From Phycisphaeraceae bacterium (GTDB lineage Bacteria; Planctomycetota; Phycisphaerae; Phycisphaerales; Phycisphaeraceae), in assembly GCA_002704825.1 (NCBI GenBank), contig PAIY01000166.1, positions 1-62,878 on the forward strand: 62,878 nucleotides of DNA, in the 5' to 3' direction. Under the pieces are notes generated by a model, which had not been told where the DNA came from, made no database searches, and was given only the letters and a program-made list of their open reading frames with translations. Position numbers and translations under genes: made by a program. Below are positions 16,662 to 25,586 of this stretch, piece by piece; position 1 is the stretch's first letter, and the number at the start of each line of letters is the position of its first letter.

Positions 16662-17801
16662 TTACTTTAGCCGCTTGCCCCAGACTTGACCAGCACGCTG
16701 ACAGTAAAATTCGTAATTCACCAAAGGCACATCCGGCGGGACACGGTGATCGCAGAATGGGATATACCCTCCTTCTTCAACCAAGGGTGTGAGGCGCGTG
16801 ATTTCATCATCAATGGCCTGGGGCGTCCGGGCGAGAATGTGCTTATCAAAGCCGCCCATCATCAGCAGCTCTTTGCCGAATTGCTGACGCAGTGCAACGG
16901 GGTCGGCCCAGTTACCAATCTCAACCGGGAACATGCAGTTGACACCCGCATCCAGCCAATGAGGTAACAGCGCATCAATCTTGCCATCACAATCGACACT
17001 GACAATGTCACAGCCATACCGATTGCACAACTCAGTGATGCGACGGTACTGTGGGACAAGATATTGCACAAAATGATCCGGCCCAAGCAGCGGCCCTGAG
17101 TTGTAGCACATGTCTTCCCACATATGACACCATTCCGGCCGAAGTCCCGACTCGAAAACTTTAGTCAACGTGGCGATGGCGATGTCCCCCATCGTCGTCA
17201 CCATCTCTTCAAACCAGGCAGGATCGTCATAGGGAACCAGGGCAATGTTCTCCATCCCCATCCAATCGCGCAGTCGGCCGAACATGCTGCCTGCATAGAC
17301 TTGCAAAACGTAATCACGCTCCGGGTGGCTATGTTGAGCAACGTGTGATTCCCAATGGTCACAAAACCGTGCTGGATCATCTGCCTGGAGTTTGGGCAGG
17401 TAATGTTTCTTCCAACTGGCGCGGTCGACCAAGGTATGACCGACATGCGGCGGGATGGAGACGTGATGCTTATGCTGACGAACGAGCGCACCATCGGACT
17501 GCCGAACGATCTGCTCATCTCCGAGGTCTTCAAGGACCTGATGTTCAAACACTGGCAGGAGTCCGCAGTTCGTCTGAATCGCCTGGACCGCCGTGTTATC
17601 TCCACCGCCTAGACTGGCATCCAATCCAAAGAGTTGGTGAATGTTCTTCCGCGTCCACTTGCGATCAAGCCCCTGTTCGTACCATGCGGGAATTGTTTCG
17701 TCCCAGAAATTAAAGTCGTAAAGTGGATAGCGATCCGGCGTGCGATAGTGCATGTGATCCAGGAATCGCTGACGATCTGTGAGTGTGGTGGACGTGGTCA
17801 T
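16662..17801 (-). CDS. UroD-fold (methyltransferase superfamily) protein, cassette B
   Basis: A 379-residue UroD-fold protein beginning LTDRQRFLDHMHYRTPDRYPLYDF. At the zinc-motif position it reads V-D-C-D-G (IVSVDCDGKIDALLP), with Asp where MtaA has His and Asp where MtaA has the second ligand region; the C-terminal element is PFCDHRVPPDVPLVNYEFY. It lies 8 bases behind the PhyH oxygenase gene and ahead of the propeller gene, clearly one operon. It is similar in its C-terminal motif (DHRxP) to the proteins of cassettes F and G, suggesting a subfamily. Function by family only. Confidence 0.8.
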   Translation of the reverse strand: MTTSTTLTDRQRFLDHMHYRTPDRYPLYDFNFWDETIPAWYEQGLDRKWTRKNIHQLFGLDASLGGGDNTAVQAIQTNCGLLPVFEHQVLEDLGDEQIVRQSDGALVRQHKHHVSIPPHVGHTLVDRASWKKHYLPKLQADDPARFCDHWESHVAQHSHPERDYVLQVYAGSMFGRLRDWMGMENIALVPYDDPAWFEEMVTTMGDIAIATLTKVFESGLRPEWCHMWEDMCYNSGPLLGPDHFVQYLVPQYRRITELCNRYGCDIVSVDCDGKIDALLPHWLDAGVNCMFPVEIGNWADPVALRQQFGKELLMMGGFDKHILARTPQAIDDEITRLTPLVEEGGYIPFCDHRVPPDVPLVNYEFYCQRAGQVWGKRLK

Positions 17802-17809
17802 ATCAACCT

Positions 17810-18676
17810 TTAATAACTGTAGGAACTGGGGATCTTGTCTTTGAATTCTTCCCCGCAGGGTCCGCCTGCCTGACTTTTTTCATAAGTCAGTTCACTGCCG
17901 TCAAAGCCGACGATGGGGAAGTAAAACTCACTGACACATTTGCTGGTCTTTGGCATGTAGTGACAGATAAACGAGCGACGCCACAGGGTCTTGGAGCGAT
18001 TCATGCCCGAGCCATGGATAATCTGGCCATTGAAAAACAGCACGTCTCCGGGCTGCATCACCGTCGGGATGGCTTTCATGCCTTTGGGTATATCGACCAG
18101 CGCCGTGGTGAAACTCTGCGTTTCATCTGCAAGGGTTGGGCACTGCGTATCCAGCGTATGCGAACCAGGTACGACATATAAGCCACCATTTTCAGGCGTC
18201 ACCGGGTCGATGGCTGTCCACGCTGCATAACAGGTATTGGGCTCGACCTGCAGGTAAAGATTATCCTGATGCAAGGCCTGGCCCTTGGCGCCGCAGGGCT
18301 TGAAGTAATACATGCTCTGACAGGCAACCGGCTCTTCGCCTGTGATCTGCAGCAGCACATCATGCACACGCGGATCAAGCATCATCTCACGGGGTAAATC
18401 GAGATAGCGATGCGGATGCAGGAAACGCGGATAACGCTTGAGGACATCCCCCAGTTGATCCACACCAACCACTTCAGTGTCATACTGCTTGACATCAATC
18501 AATGGCTGCCAACCGGGCACCGCTTCGCCCTTGTCTGCAATGTTCTGCATGGTTTGTTTGAGTTGCTCAACTTGATGCGAATCAAACAGCCCACGGACAA
18601 TCAGATAACCATCTGATTCCCATTGAGCGCATTGTTCTTCTGTGAGTTTGAAGTTTGAAATCAGTTGATCTGTCAT
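17810..18676 (-). CDS. PhyH-type Fe(II)/2-oxoglutarate oxygenase, cassette B
   Basis: A 288-residue phytanoyl-CoA dioxygenase-family protein. Iron ligands: H-Q-D in ALHQDNLYLQ and the distal His in QIIHGSGMN; the 2-oxoglutarate Arg is in LWRRSFICHY. The intervening TPENGGLYVVPGSH is the family's jelly-roll signature. A ribosome site, CCAGGAG, lies about 8 bases before the ATG at 18676. It is the first gene of a three-gene minus-strand unit and is divergent, with a 93-base gap, from its AraC gene. Confidence 0.9.
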   Translation of the reverse strand: MTDQLISNFKLTEEQCAQWESDGYLIVRGLFDSHQVEQLKQTMQNIADKGEAVPGWQPLIDVKQYDTEVVGVDQLGDVLKRYPRFLHPHRYLDLPREMMLDPRVHDVLLQITGEEPVACQSMYYFKPCGAKGQALHQDNLYLQVEPNTCYAAWTAIDPVTPENGGLYVVPGSHTLDTQCPTLADETQSFTTALVDIPKGMKAIPTVMQPGDVLFFNGQIIHGSGMNRSKTLWRRSFICHYMPKTSKCVSEFYFPIVGFDGSELTYEKSQAGGPCGEEFKDKIPSSYSY

Positions 18677-18769
18677 GGCGGGTGCTCCTGGGTAAAATCA
18701 TTCTTGTCTTGAGGTTGTCAAACTGTAGTTGATTGATGGCAAAAACCAATAGACAGGCTGACCAATTTA

Positions 18770-19639
18770 ATGGACAATCTTGCCATGCCCTGCAAACCAG
18801 ACAATCCGACAGACACCATCGCCCAGTGGCTGCAGGTCCACTCAGTGGGTCACTTCTCTGATCAGCCCGATCATCTGGCTTCACGCAAAAAGGCAACGGA
18901 CTACCTGGTGATCTGGGTGGTCGGCGGGAAGGGATTTGCCAAGACACGATCACACCGCGTGGAAGCCTCCGCAGGACAATTGCTGCATTTTATGCCGGAT
19001 AAACAACATGCCTATGGGAGCAGCCCCACCCAACCGTGGGATATTCACTGGGTTCACTTTGGGGGCAAATTGGCATCACAATACATCAACGCCATCACAC
19101 AATACGGAAAACTTCAGGCGTTTCTCGGCCATGATGAATACCTTCTGAACCAATTTGAAGATTTACAGGCTGCAGCCATGGGACTCAAACACAGTCATCG
19201 CGACACGCCAGAAAACCAGGACATTCTTACTGGGCAGATGCTCGCAGGATTACTGGGGCGCGTCATCCATCTGCTAGGACAACAGGCAAAGAATCGAACC
19301 ACCCAACCCACCGACCAACTCAACGTCACGGCATTGCGGAAGTACATCCATCAACATCTCACTGAAAACATCACGCTCGACATGTTGGCAAAGGAATATC
19401 ACCTGTCGGTCACGCATTTCTCCCGACTCTTTCGAAAGCATTTTGGTTGCAGTCCGATGCATTACATGATTCAGCAACGCATGAACCGTGCCGCCACGCT
19501 GCTGACACAAACCACCTCGCCCATCCGACTGGTCGGCCTAGCCGTTGGCTACGAAGACGCGTACTATTTTTCCAGACTCTTTAAGCGCATCATTGGCGTG
19601 AGCCCCAGAGATTACCGCCGGGCTAATAACAATGACTGA
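18770..19639 (+). CDS. AraC-family regulator of cassette B
   Basis: A 289-residue regulator. The N-terminal half is an AraC-type cupin (YLVIWVVGGKGFAKT, ASAGQLLHFMPDKQHAYG); residues about 190-285 are the AraC DNA-binding domain with ITLDMLAKEYHLSVTHFSRLF and the closing YYFSRLFKRIIGVSPRDYRR. No clear Shine-Dalgarno precedes the ATG at 18770; an in-frame ATG five codons later is possible. The divergent gap contains ACCAAT twice, 16 bases apart, just before the gene, a possible binding site. Convergent with the corrinoid activator gene. Confidence 0.88.
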   Translation: MDNLAMPCKPDNPTDTIAQWLQVHSVGHFSDQPDHLASRKKATDYLVIWVVGGKGFAKTRSHRVEASAGQLLHFMPDKQHAYGSSPTQPWDIHWVHFGGKLASQYINAITQYGKLQAFLGHDEYLLNQFEDLQAAAMGLKHSHRDTPENQDILTGQMLAGLLGRVIHLLGQQAKNRTTQPTDQLNVTALRKYIHQHLTENITLDMLAKEYHLSVTHFSRLFRKHFGCSPMHYMIQQRMNRAATLLTQTTSPIRLVGLAVGYEDAYYFSRLFKRIIGVSPRDYRRANNND

Positions 19640-19661
19640 CCGCTGAGTGGATTGCCGGGGT

Positions 19662-22022
19662 TCAAAGCATCAGTTGATCAATGTAGTGATCTTCAAACGC
19701 AGGTTCGGTATTGAGCTCCAACACGTCAATGCGTTGAGCCTGTTCGGACATAACCTGCATCAAATCGCGATCCATCATCCCCATGTACGAGCCAGCCAAT
19801 GATGTGTTGCCCACCAGTTGGATTTGATCCAACCTAAAACCGGGCAGTAAGCCAGAGTCGATGGCACTTTGCAGGTCAACGTGCATGCCAAACCCGCCTG
19901 CCAGATACAACCGCTTGATGTCAGTAACATGAACACCGGCCTTGTCCAGCAAGGTCAGAATCCCTGCTGCAATCGCGGCTTTGGCCTGTAAAAGACGGGC
20001 AATTTCCGCTTCACTGACATACAGTCCGTGTCCCAGATGCAGCGTCGGCGAACGTCCTTCTTCACACTTGATCCGGCTGGACAGATCGGGGAAACGCTTG
20101 ATGTCAAAATGCCCGCGGTCATCAATGACGCCTGACGTTCGACCGCGCGCCAAAAGGTCGATGTAAGCTGAGCCACACATGCCGATGGGTTGGGTCTCAC
20201 CGATGACCTGCAGGTCAAACGCGATTGGATCGGTGGCGATTTGAATGTGACTGACCGCACCATCGCCTGCCCGGATACCGGCTTTGAGACCGGCCCCTTC
20301 AAAGGCAGGACCGGCAGCGGTGGCGCAACCCAACAGCGTGTCATTGTGCTTGAAAATGATCTCACCATTGGTCCCCACATCGACCAACAAACTCGGCCCC
20401 GTGTCATAACATTGACCGCTTGCCAGAAAGCCGGCAACCAGATCCGCCCCGACATATGCAGCAGCACCAGGTAGTAAATGCAATGCCGGTGCATCGCCCC
20501 ACGCCTGATCCCACGTCAAACCAATCGCCTGCCAATCACATTGACGGTGTTCCAGGAAAGTAGGTTCAAACGGCATGATTCCCATGGGGGACGGGTCGAC
20601 ACCTGCAAGTAAATGCAACATGGTCGCGTTACCCGCTGCGGACATGCCGGCGAGATTTTCCCTGGAAAAACCAGACTTTTTCAGAAGTTCATCAATCAGG
20701 GGTTCAAAGGTGTGATTCACCAGTTCCTGCTGCAGTTTCTGGATCATGGCCTTATCCACGGTACAGAGATTGATGCGCGTCAAGACATCATCCCCATGAT
20801 GCATCTGCTTGTTGAAGGCTGTAGCGCGATCCAGAATTTGACCATCGCGCAAATCAACAAGCAGCATGGCAACGGTCGTCGTGCCGATATCAACGGTGAT
20901 CGCAAGATGCCGTGCGTCCGTGTAAGTCACCAGGGGCTGATGTGCAAAAGGCACGTTGATCCGACACACATCGAGGACCGCCGGTTTGTACGCGGTCGTG
21001 GATCGCCTGGGTACATGGATCACCACCGATTGATGATTGGCTTGACCCACACGATAATCACAGGCTTTGATCGTCACCGGCTGACCATTGGCACAGACGG
21101 TCTGCCCATCATCTTGCATGAGTTGAAGTTGACCGTCACGCAATTCAATCAGACAGCCATCACAAAGACTGCGTTCACCGCATCGCGTGTTCAGTGGCAA
21201 ACCATGTTGACGCAGTAACTGCGATAACGGCTTGTGCAAATCGTCCTTGTTTTTCAGGGGTAAAACATGCTCAGCATCCGGCATGTGAACATGTAAAGCG
21301 GATGCATGGTCAACCGCACGCACCACCCTATCATCGCCGGACATCTCAATGGATTGACCAGGTTGGAGCACCAGAAAACGCTGATCATCCCATTGCCCCG
21401 AGAGTAAATCGCGAATCAGTTGCGGGTCGCCCTGCTGTTCGTCATAGTTCCATTTAAGCCAATGTGCACAATCGCGCGTGTACTGCTTATCATCATCGCT
21501 GGCACCGACTGTCAGGTGCACATACGTTGCCCGGTCATAGGTGGTAAACCAATGCTGCTCGGTCTCCATGAGATATTCAGCATTGTCCTGACCATATTTT
21601 TCCGTGTATTGATCGAGCAATTTCTGATACCGCTGCGGACCCGGTGGCGTGTGATGCTTGTTCCAGCCCGGCGAATACCAATATGTTCCGGGATGCTCCG
21701 TGACATACTCAGCGTAACGTTGCCTGGAACCCAGTAACAGCGTGATACAGTCATGCGCTCTAGCGACCACCAGTTTGCATCGGCTTGCACGGACACCTTC
21801 AATGCCGCGACTGCATAAACCATAGCCAAGCACAATCGCATCCACTGCATGTTCCGACTCCACGCGATTGATTGCAAGCTGCAATGCATCGCGGAGTTTG
21901 GCCGGCTCGTTGTGTAATCCCTGCTCCAGTTTTTCGACATGCACCAAACCGCCAACCTCAGCAGCCAGCGCATCGATCTCCAGTTCAAGCACCGCACATG
22001 TGATTACCGCAATATTCATCAT
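19662..22022 (-). CDS. DUF1638-ferredoxin-ASKHA fusion: RACo-like activator of corrinoid proteins
   Basis: A 786-residue fusion of three parts. Residues 1-~235 match DUF1638 (ITCAVLELEIDAL, AIVLGYGLCSRGIEGV, ARAHDCITLLLGSRQRY, GTYWYSPGWN). Residues ~255-325 form a plant-type [2Fe-2S] ferredoxin with Cys at about 280, 286, 289 and 320. From ~372 on is the ASKHA ATPase domain of reductive activators (AITVDIGTTTVAMLLVDL, later LLVDVGTNGEI and LAGGFGMHVDL). RACo proteins use ATP to return oxidised Co(II) corrinoid proteins to Co(I). The start could be the Met at 22022 or 22019. It is divergent from the PocR/AraC gene and close to the corrinoid carrier gene, fitting a dedicated repair role. The DUF1638 fusion is unusual. 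Confidence 0.88.
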   Translation of the reverse strand: MMNIAVITCAVLELEIDALAAEVGGLVHVEKLEQGLHNEPAKLRDALQLAINRVESEHAVDAIVLGYGLCSRGIEGVRASRCKLVVARAHDCITLLLGSRQRYAEYVTEHPGTYWYSPGWNKHHTPPGPQRYQKLLDQYTEKYGQDNAEYLMETEQHWFTTYDRATYVHLTVGASDDDKQYTRDCAHWLKWNYDEQQGDPQLIRDLLSGQWDDQRFLVLQPGQSIEMSGDDRVVRAVDHASALHVHMPDAEHVLPLKNKDDLHKPLSQLLRQHGLPLNTRCGERSLCDGCLIELRDGQLQLMQDDGQTVCANGQPVTIKACDYRVGQANHQSVVIHVPRRSTTAYKPAVLDVCRINVPFAHQPLVTYTDARHLAITVDIGTTTVAMLLVDLRDGQILDRATAFNKQMHHGDDVLTRINLCTVDKAMIQKLQQELVNHTFEPLIDELLKKSGFSRENLAGMSAAGNATMLHLLAGVDPSPMGIMPFEPTFLEHRQCDWQAIGLTWDQAWGDAPALHLLPGAAAYVGADLVAGFLASGQCYDTGPSLLVDVGTNGEIIFKHNDTLLGCATAAGPAFEGAGLKAGIRAGDGAVSHIQIATDPIAFDLQVIGETQPIGMCGSAYIDLLARGRTSGVIDDRGHFDIKRFPDLSSRIKCEEGRSPTLHLGHGLYVSEAEIARLLQAKAAIAAGILTLLDKAGVHVTDIKRLYLAGGFGMHVDLQSAIDSGLLPGFRLDQIQLVGNTSLAGSYMGMMDRDLMQVMSEQAQRIDVLELNTEPAFEDHYIDQLML

Positions 22023-22119
22023 CAGACTTTCGGATTCGTTGCAGTGTCCCATTGAAACACTGCCTGTTGTCACTGATCAAAAAGTTCGTCATCATAGGCA
22101 TAGAGGCAATGAAGAATCA

Positions 22120-23307
22120 ATGACCAAACAGTCAATCCCAACACAAATACCATCTCCGGGCATGGATCGCCAGACGTTTTTGCGTCTGAGTCGAACGTAC
22201 CAAACGCAATGGCCGGTGGGTTTGTGCGTGGTCCAGCCCGATGGCAAACGCCTGATGTCCCAACGCTGGTGGCCCGGGCGGGATACCATTGAACACCGTG
22301 ATTTACTGGCATTTAATGTCCAGGAAGGCCTGCGATACGGCGAACCGACGGTCAGCTATTGCCCGGACAATCGCCTGTATTGGGCGGTCCCGATCATGCA
22401 CAATGCCAGGGTGATTGGCGGACTGGTTGCAGGAATCGACGAAGACGATTTGTTCCCGGAAGGCACCGATCAACCCCCTTTGGATTTACGTTTGGCATGC
22501 AGGCAACTGCGTTTGATGCTCGAACGGGAGAACCTGACCAATGCTGCGGTGCTCCATCAACATCGCTCCAGCACCGAGCAGGAACGCCAACGTGCCGAAG
22601 CCTTGCACCTGCTTAAACTCGATGGTATTGCCAGCGTCCGACAGCTTTACTGGCGTGAGGAGCCGCGACTGTTATCTGCCCTGCGACAAGGTGATCGCAG
22701 CGAAGCACGCTTGATTCTCAACCGGATTCTCACCGTGATCATGCATCATGCAGGCGAACGGTTTGACCTGATCAAAAGCTTCCTGATGGAGTTGGTGGCA
22801 ACGGTGTGTCGGACAGCAGTGGAAGCCGGCGCAGACCCCGAAGCCATGCTGGGACACAACTTCCAGAGCATGACCGCGCTGGCAGGTTTCCGTAGCCTGG
22901 AGCAGTTGGCGCCTTGGCTTCATGAGATGCTGGAGAAGACGATGGACGCCATGTCGCAGCACAGTTCCAATACCGCGCCCATGGTCATGGCAGGGGCGAT
23001 CACCTTCATGCAGGAGCACTTGCACGAACCCATCGGCAGGGACGAAGTCGCGGCCCAGATATCCCTGTCTCCCTCGCACTTCTCCCGACTCTTCAAGCAA
23101 CATGTCGGTCATGGGTTTAATCAGACGCTGGTACGGATGCGGGTGGATCGGGCCTGTGAGTTATTGTCCCGCACAACTTTGCCAATCGGTCAGATCGCCG
23201 AGCAGGCCGGATTCAGTGATCAGGGGTACTTTGCCAAGACCTTCCACAAACTCATCGGACAGTCCCCCACCCAATATAAACAGGCACATTCTGACAAAAT
23301 GTCATAA
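22120..23307 (+). CDS. PocR-type sensor fused to AraC DNA-binding domain
   Basis: A 395-residue regulator. The N-terminal part (about residues 20-130) resembles a PocR ligand-binding domain (WPVGLCVVQPDGKRL, GLRYGEPTVSYCPDNRLYWAVPI, GGLVAGID). A helical middle region follows (LLSALRQGDRSEARLILNRIL), and the C-terminal AraC domain ends DQGYFAKTFHKLIGQSPTQYK. PocR domains occur in regulators of cobalamin-linked pathways. The ATG at 22120 is chosen by domain start; the upstream open frame is antisense to the activator gene. It precedes the corrinoid operon, from which it is separated by 206 bases with direct repeats. Likely master regulator of the hub. Confidence 0.83.
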   Translation: MTKQSIPTQIPSPGMDRQTFLRLSRTYQTQWPVGLCVVQPDGKRLMSQRWWPGRDTIEHRDLLAFNVQEGLRYGEPTVSYCPDNRLYWAVPIMHNARVIGGLVAGIDEDDLFPEGTDQPPLDLRLACRQLRLMLERENLTNAAVLHQHRSSTEQERQRAEALHLLKLDGIASVRQLYWREEPRLLSALRQGDRSEARLILNRILTVIMHHAGERFDLIKSFLMELVATVCRTAVEAGADPEAMLGHNFQSMTALAGFRSLEQLAPWLHEMLEKTMDAMSQHSSNTAPMVMAGAITFMQEHLHEPIGRDEVAAQISLSPSHFSRLFKQHVGHGFNQTLVRMRVDRACELLSRTTLPIGQIAEQAGFSDQGYFAKTFHKLIGQSPTQYKQAHSDKMS

Positions 23308-23382
23308 AAGTACCAATCCATGGCAAAAAAGTGCAAAAGATTGTTCTCATCCGTCGTCTGCACGCCTGCCTGCATTATCAAT

Positions 23383-23418
23383 CGCACAAAATTACCAATA
23401 GTCGCGCAAAGTTTACCA
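23383..23418 (+). promoter_or_regulatory. Direct-repeat operator candidate before the corrinoid operon
   Basis: Two near-identical units, CGCACAAAATTACCA (23383-23397) and CGCGCAAAGTTTACCA (23403-23418), lie in direct orientation with a 20-21-base period, i.e. two helical turns. That is the usual architecture of AraC-family binding sites. A further TACCAAT lies at about 23311. The PocR/AraC protein encoded just upstream is the obvious candidate. Confidence 0.55.
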
Positions 23419-23513
23419 AGACTTTCCAAGTCATCAGCGCTAAGGTAAGTATGCAGAAACATAAAGAAATTGGTTTGGGCGCGTTGCCCGGATCAATTTT
23501 CAGGAGAAGAAGC

Positions 23514-24143
23514 ATGCCACAACTCAACGAACTCACCGAAGCCATCAAGTCCGGCAATCGTAGCAATGCCACACGACTCACCACTGAATTCCTGGATAAC
23601 GAGACGGCCCCGCAGGAAATTCTCGATGCCATGGTGGTCGGGATGGACGAGATTGGCGAACGCTTTAAGCGCAACGAAGTCTTCGTCCCGGAAATGCTCA
23701 TTGCAGCGCGAGCGATGAAAGAGTCCATGGCCATTCTCGAACCAGCGCTGGTCAAAAGTGGTTACAAGCCGCTTGCCACCGCCGTCATCGGGACCGTGCA
23801 AGGCGACCTTCACGACATCGGCAAGAACCTGGTGAGCATGATGTGGAAAGGCGCGAGCTTTAACGTCGTCGACCTTGGCGTCAACGTTTCGCCCGAAGCC
23901 TTTGTCAGTGCGATCAAGGAACACAACGCCACCCTCGTCGGACTTTCAGCCTTGTTGACCACGACGATGCCATCCATGAAAGCAACGATGGATGCGATTC
24001 GCCAGGAACAGCTCGAAGGCGTGAAGGTGCTCATTGGTGGTGCGCCGGTGACGCAATCCTACGCGGATCAGATTGGTGCTGACGGCTTTGCTGCCGACGC
24101 CGCCAGCGCGGTGGATGCAGCACGCAAGCTGTTGGCCTGCTGA
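23514..24143 (+). CDS. Methyl-corrinoid carrier protein (MtaC/MtbC-like)
   Basis: A 209-residue cobalamin-binding protein. Residues 1-~85 are the helical cap domain (MVVGMDEIGERFKRNEVFVPEML). Residues ~87-209 are the B12 Rossmann domain with all signature elements: GDLHDIGKNL (lower-ligand His near residue 100), GLSALLTTTM, and VLIGGAPVT. The ATG at 23514 has a good ribosome site, CAGGAG, and the usual family start; the longer frame from 23331 does not. It is followed by the MtaA-like gene after 45 bases. It carries the methyl group between methyltransferases. It is the only corrinoid carrier gene in the window, although eleven UroD-fold genes are present. Confidence 0.94.
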   Translation: MPQLNELTEAIKSGNRSNATRLTTEFLDNETAPQEILDAMVVGMDEIGERFKRNEVFVPEMLIAARAMKESMAILEPALVKSGYKPLATAVIGTVQGDLHDIGKNLVSMMWKGASFNVVDLGVNVSPEAFVSAIKEHNATLVGLSALLTTTMPSMKATMDAIRQEQLEGVKVLIGGAPVTQSYADQIGADGFAADAASAVDAARKLLAC

Positions 24144-24188
24144 GAAACGAAACTTCAACCGAACCTGTTAAACACGAAGGATCCTGCC

Positions 24189-25586
24189 ATGACAGGTAAA
24201 GAACTGTTGCTGCGCGCCCTCAACGGTGAGCAAACCCTGCGTCCGGCCTGGCTGCCTTATGTCGGCGTTCACGGCGCGAGTCTTGTGGGTGTGACGGCTG
24301 AGGAATATTTGAAGTCCGCAAACCTGATTGTTGACGGTTTGAGCAAAGCCAAAGAACTGTATCAACCCGATGGCCTGCCGATCGTCTTTGACCTGCAGAT
24401 GGAAGCCCAGGTGCTTGGTTGCGAACTGAAATGGGCCGAGAAAACTCCGCCATCGGTGGTATCGCATCCTATGAGTCTGATGGAAGGTGATGGCAAATCG
24501 CTTGCTGATTTACCTGCATTTTCCGTTGATAAAGGACGCTTCCCTATCGCGTTTGAGGCGTTGGATCAAATCAAAAAACAGATGGGTGACGAGATCGCGC
24601 TCTACGGTTTACTCACCGGCCCGTTCACATTGACACTGCATTTGATGGGTAATGACGTGTTCATGAACATGTATGACACGCCCGAGAGTGTCATGACTGT
24701 GATGGACTTTTGCGCGGAAGTTGCCTGCCAGGTTGCTGATGCGTATATCGAACATGGCGCGGACGTGATTGCTGTCGTTGACCCGATGACCAGCCAGATT
24801 TCCCCGGAACACTTTACGGAGTTTGTCACACCTGCGGTGAACAAAGTCTTTGATCACATTCGCAACAAGGGTGGCAAAGGCTCGATGTTTGTCTGCGGTG
24901 ATGCGACGAGAAATCTGGACGTGATGACGGAGACGCATTGTGATAACGTCGCGATCGACGAGCAGATTCCACTGGAGAAAATCCGCGATCTTGCCTTGCC
25001 TGCTGGCAAAAGTTTCGGTGGTAATCTCAAGCTGACGACGGTGTTGATGATGGGTGATGAGAACGATGCCAGGCGCAATACCATTGCGTGTATGGATGCT
25101 GCCGGTGACACGGGGTTTATCCTCGCACCGGGTTGTGACTTGCCCTATGACGTGAAGCCGGAGAATTTGGTTGCCGTTGCCCAGATGGTTCACGATGAAT
25201 ACCAGCGTGACATCGCACGCACCGCCGCCAATGTCAGCCAGACCGATACGTTTGATGATGTTCTGCTCCCGGATTATGCCAGTGAAAGGGATGTGATTGT
25301 GGATGTGGTGACGTTGGACTCGGAAGGCTGTGCACCATGTCAGTACATGTTCAAAGCTGCACTGGATGCCCGCGCAAGATTGGAAAGCGACTGCAAGGTG
25401 ATCATCCGTGAACACAAGATCACTACCCGCCAGGGAGTTGGCATGATGGTTAAACTTGGCGTACCCAACCTGCCTTCGATCTGCATTGATGGGCAGTGCA
25501 AGTTCGCTTCAATCATCCCGGACACCGCTGTGATCGTGGAAGAAATTCTCAAGGCTGCCCAAAGCAAACAGGAAGTCACATCATGA
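24189..25586 (+). CDS. MtaA/MtbA-like methyltransferase with C-terminal thioredoxin-like domain
   Basis: A 465-residue fusion. Residues 1-~350 are a UroD-fold methyltransferase close to the MtaA class (TGKELLLRALNGEQTLRPAWLP, and APGCDLPYDVKPENL with Cys316). At the zinc motif it reads F-V-C-G-D (Cys236), so the first His ligand of MtaA is Phe. Residues ~365-465 look like a thioredoxin/glutaredoxin fold with C-A-P-C (381-384) and a later conserved-looking PSICIDGQCKF. Ribosome site GAAGGA. It sits directly after the corrinoid carrier and overlaps the CobW gene by 4 bases. Likely the enzyme that removes the methyl group from the carrier; the acceptor (tetrahydrofolate or a thiol) is not shown by sequence. 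Confidence 0.87.
   Translation: MTGKELLLRALNGEQTLRPAWLPYVGVHGASLVGVTAEEYLKSANLIVDGLSKAKELYQPDGLPIVFDLQMEAQVLGCELKWAEKTPPSVVSHPMSLMEGDGKSLADLPAFSVDKGRFPIAFEALDQIKKQMGDEIALYGLLTGPFTLTLHLMGNDVFMNMYDTPESVMTVMDFCAEVACQVADAYIEHGADVIAVVDPMTSQISPEHFTEFVTPAVNKVFDHIRNKGGKGSMFVCGDATRNLDVMTETHCDNVAIDEQIPLEKIRDLALPAGKSFGGNLKLTTVLMMGDENDARRNTIACMDAAGDTGFILAPGCDLPYDVKPENLVAVAQMVHDEYQRDIARTAANVSQTDTFDDVLLPDYASERDVIVDVVTLDSEGCAPCQYMFKAALDARARLESDCKVIIREHKITTRQGVGMMVKLGVPNLPSICIDGQCKFASIIPDTAVIVEEILKAAQSKQEVTS

Noticed and set aside
23308..23513. Possible cobalamin riboswitch before the corrinoid carrier gene
   Set aside because: No B12-box (GCCACTG-type) core or surrounding helices could be found; direct repeats fit an AraC site better.
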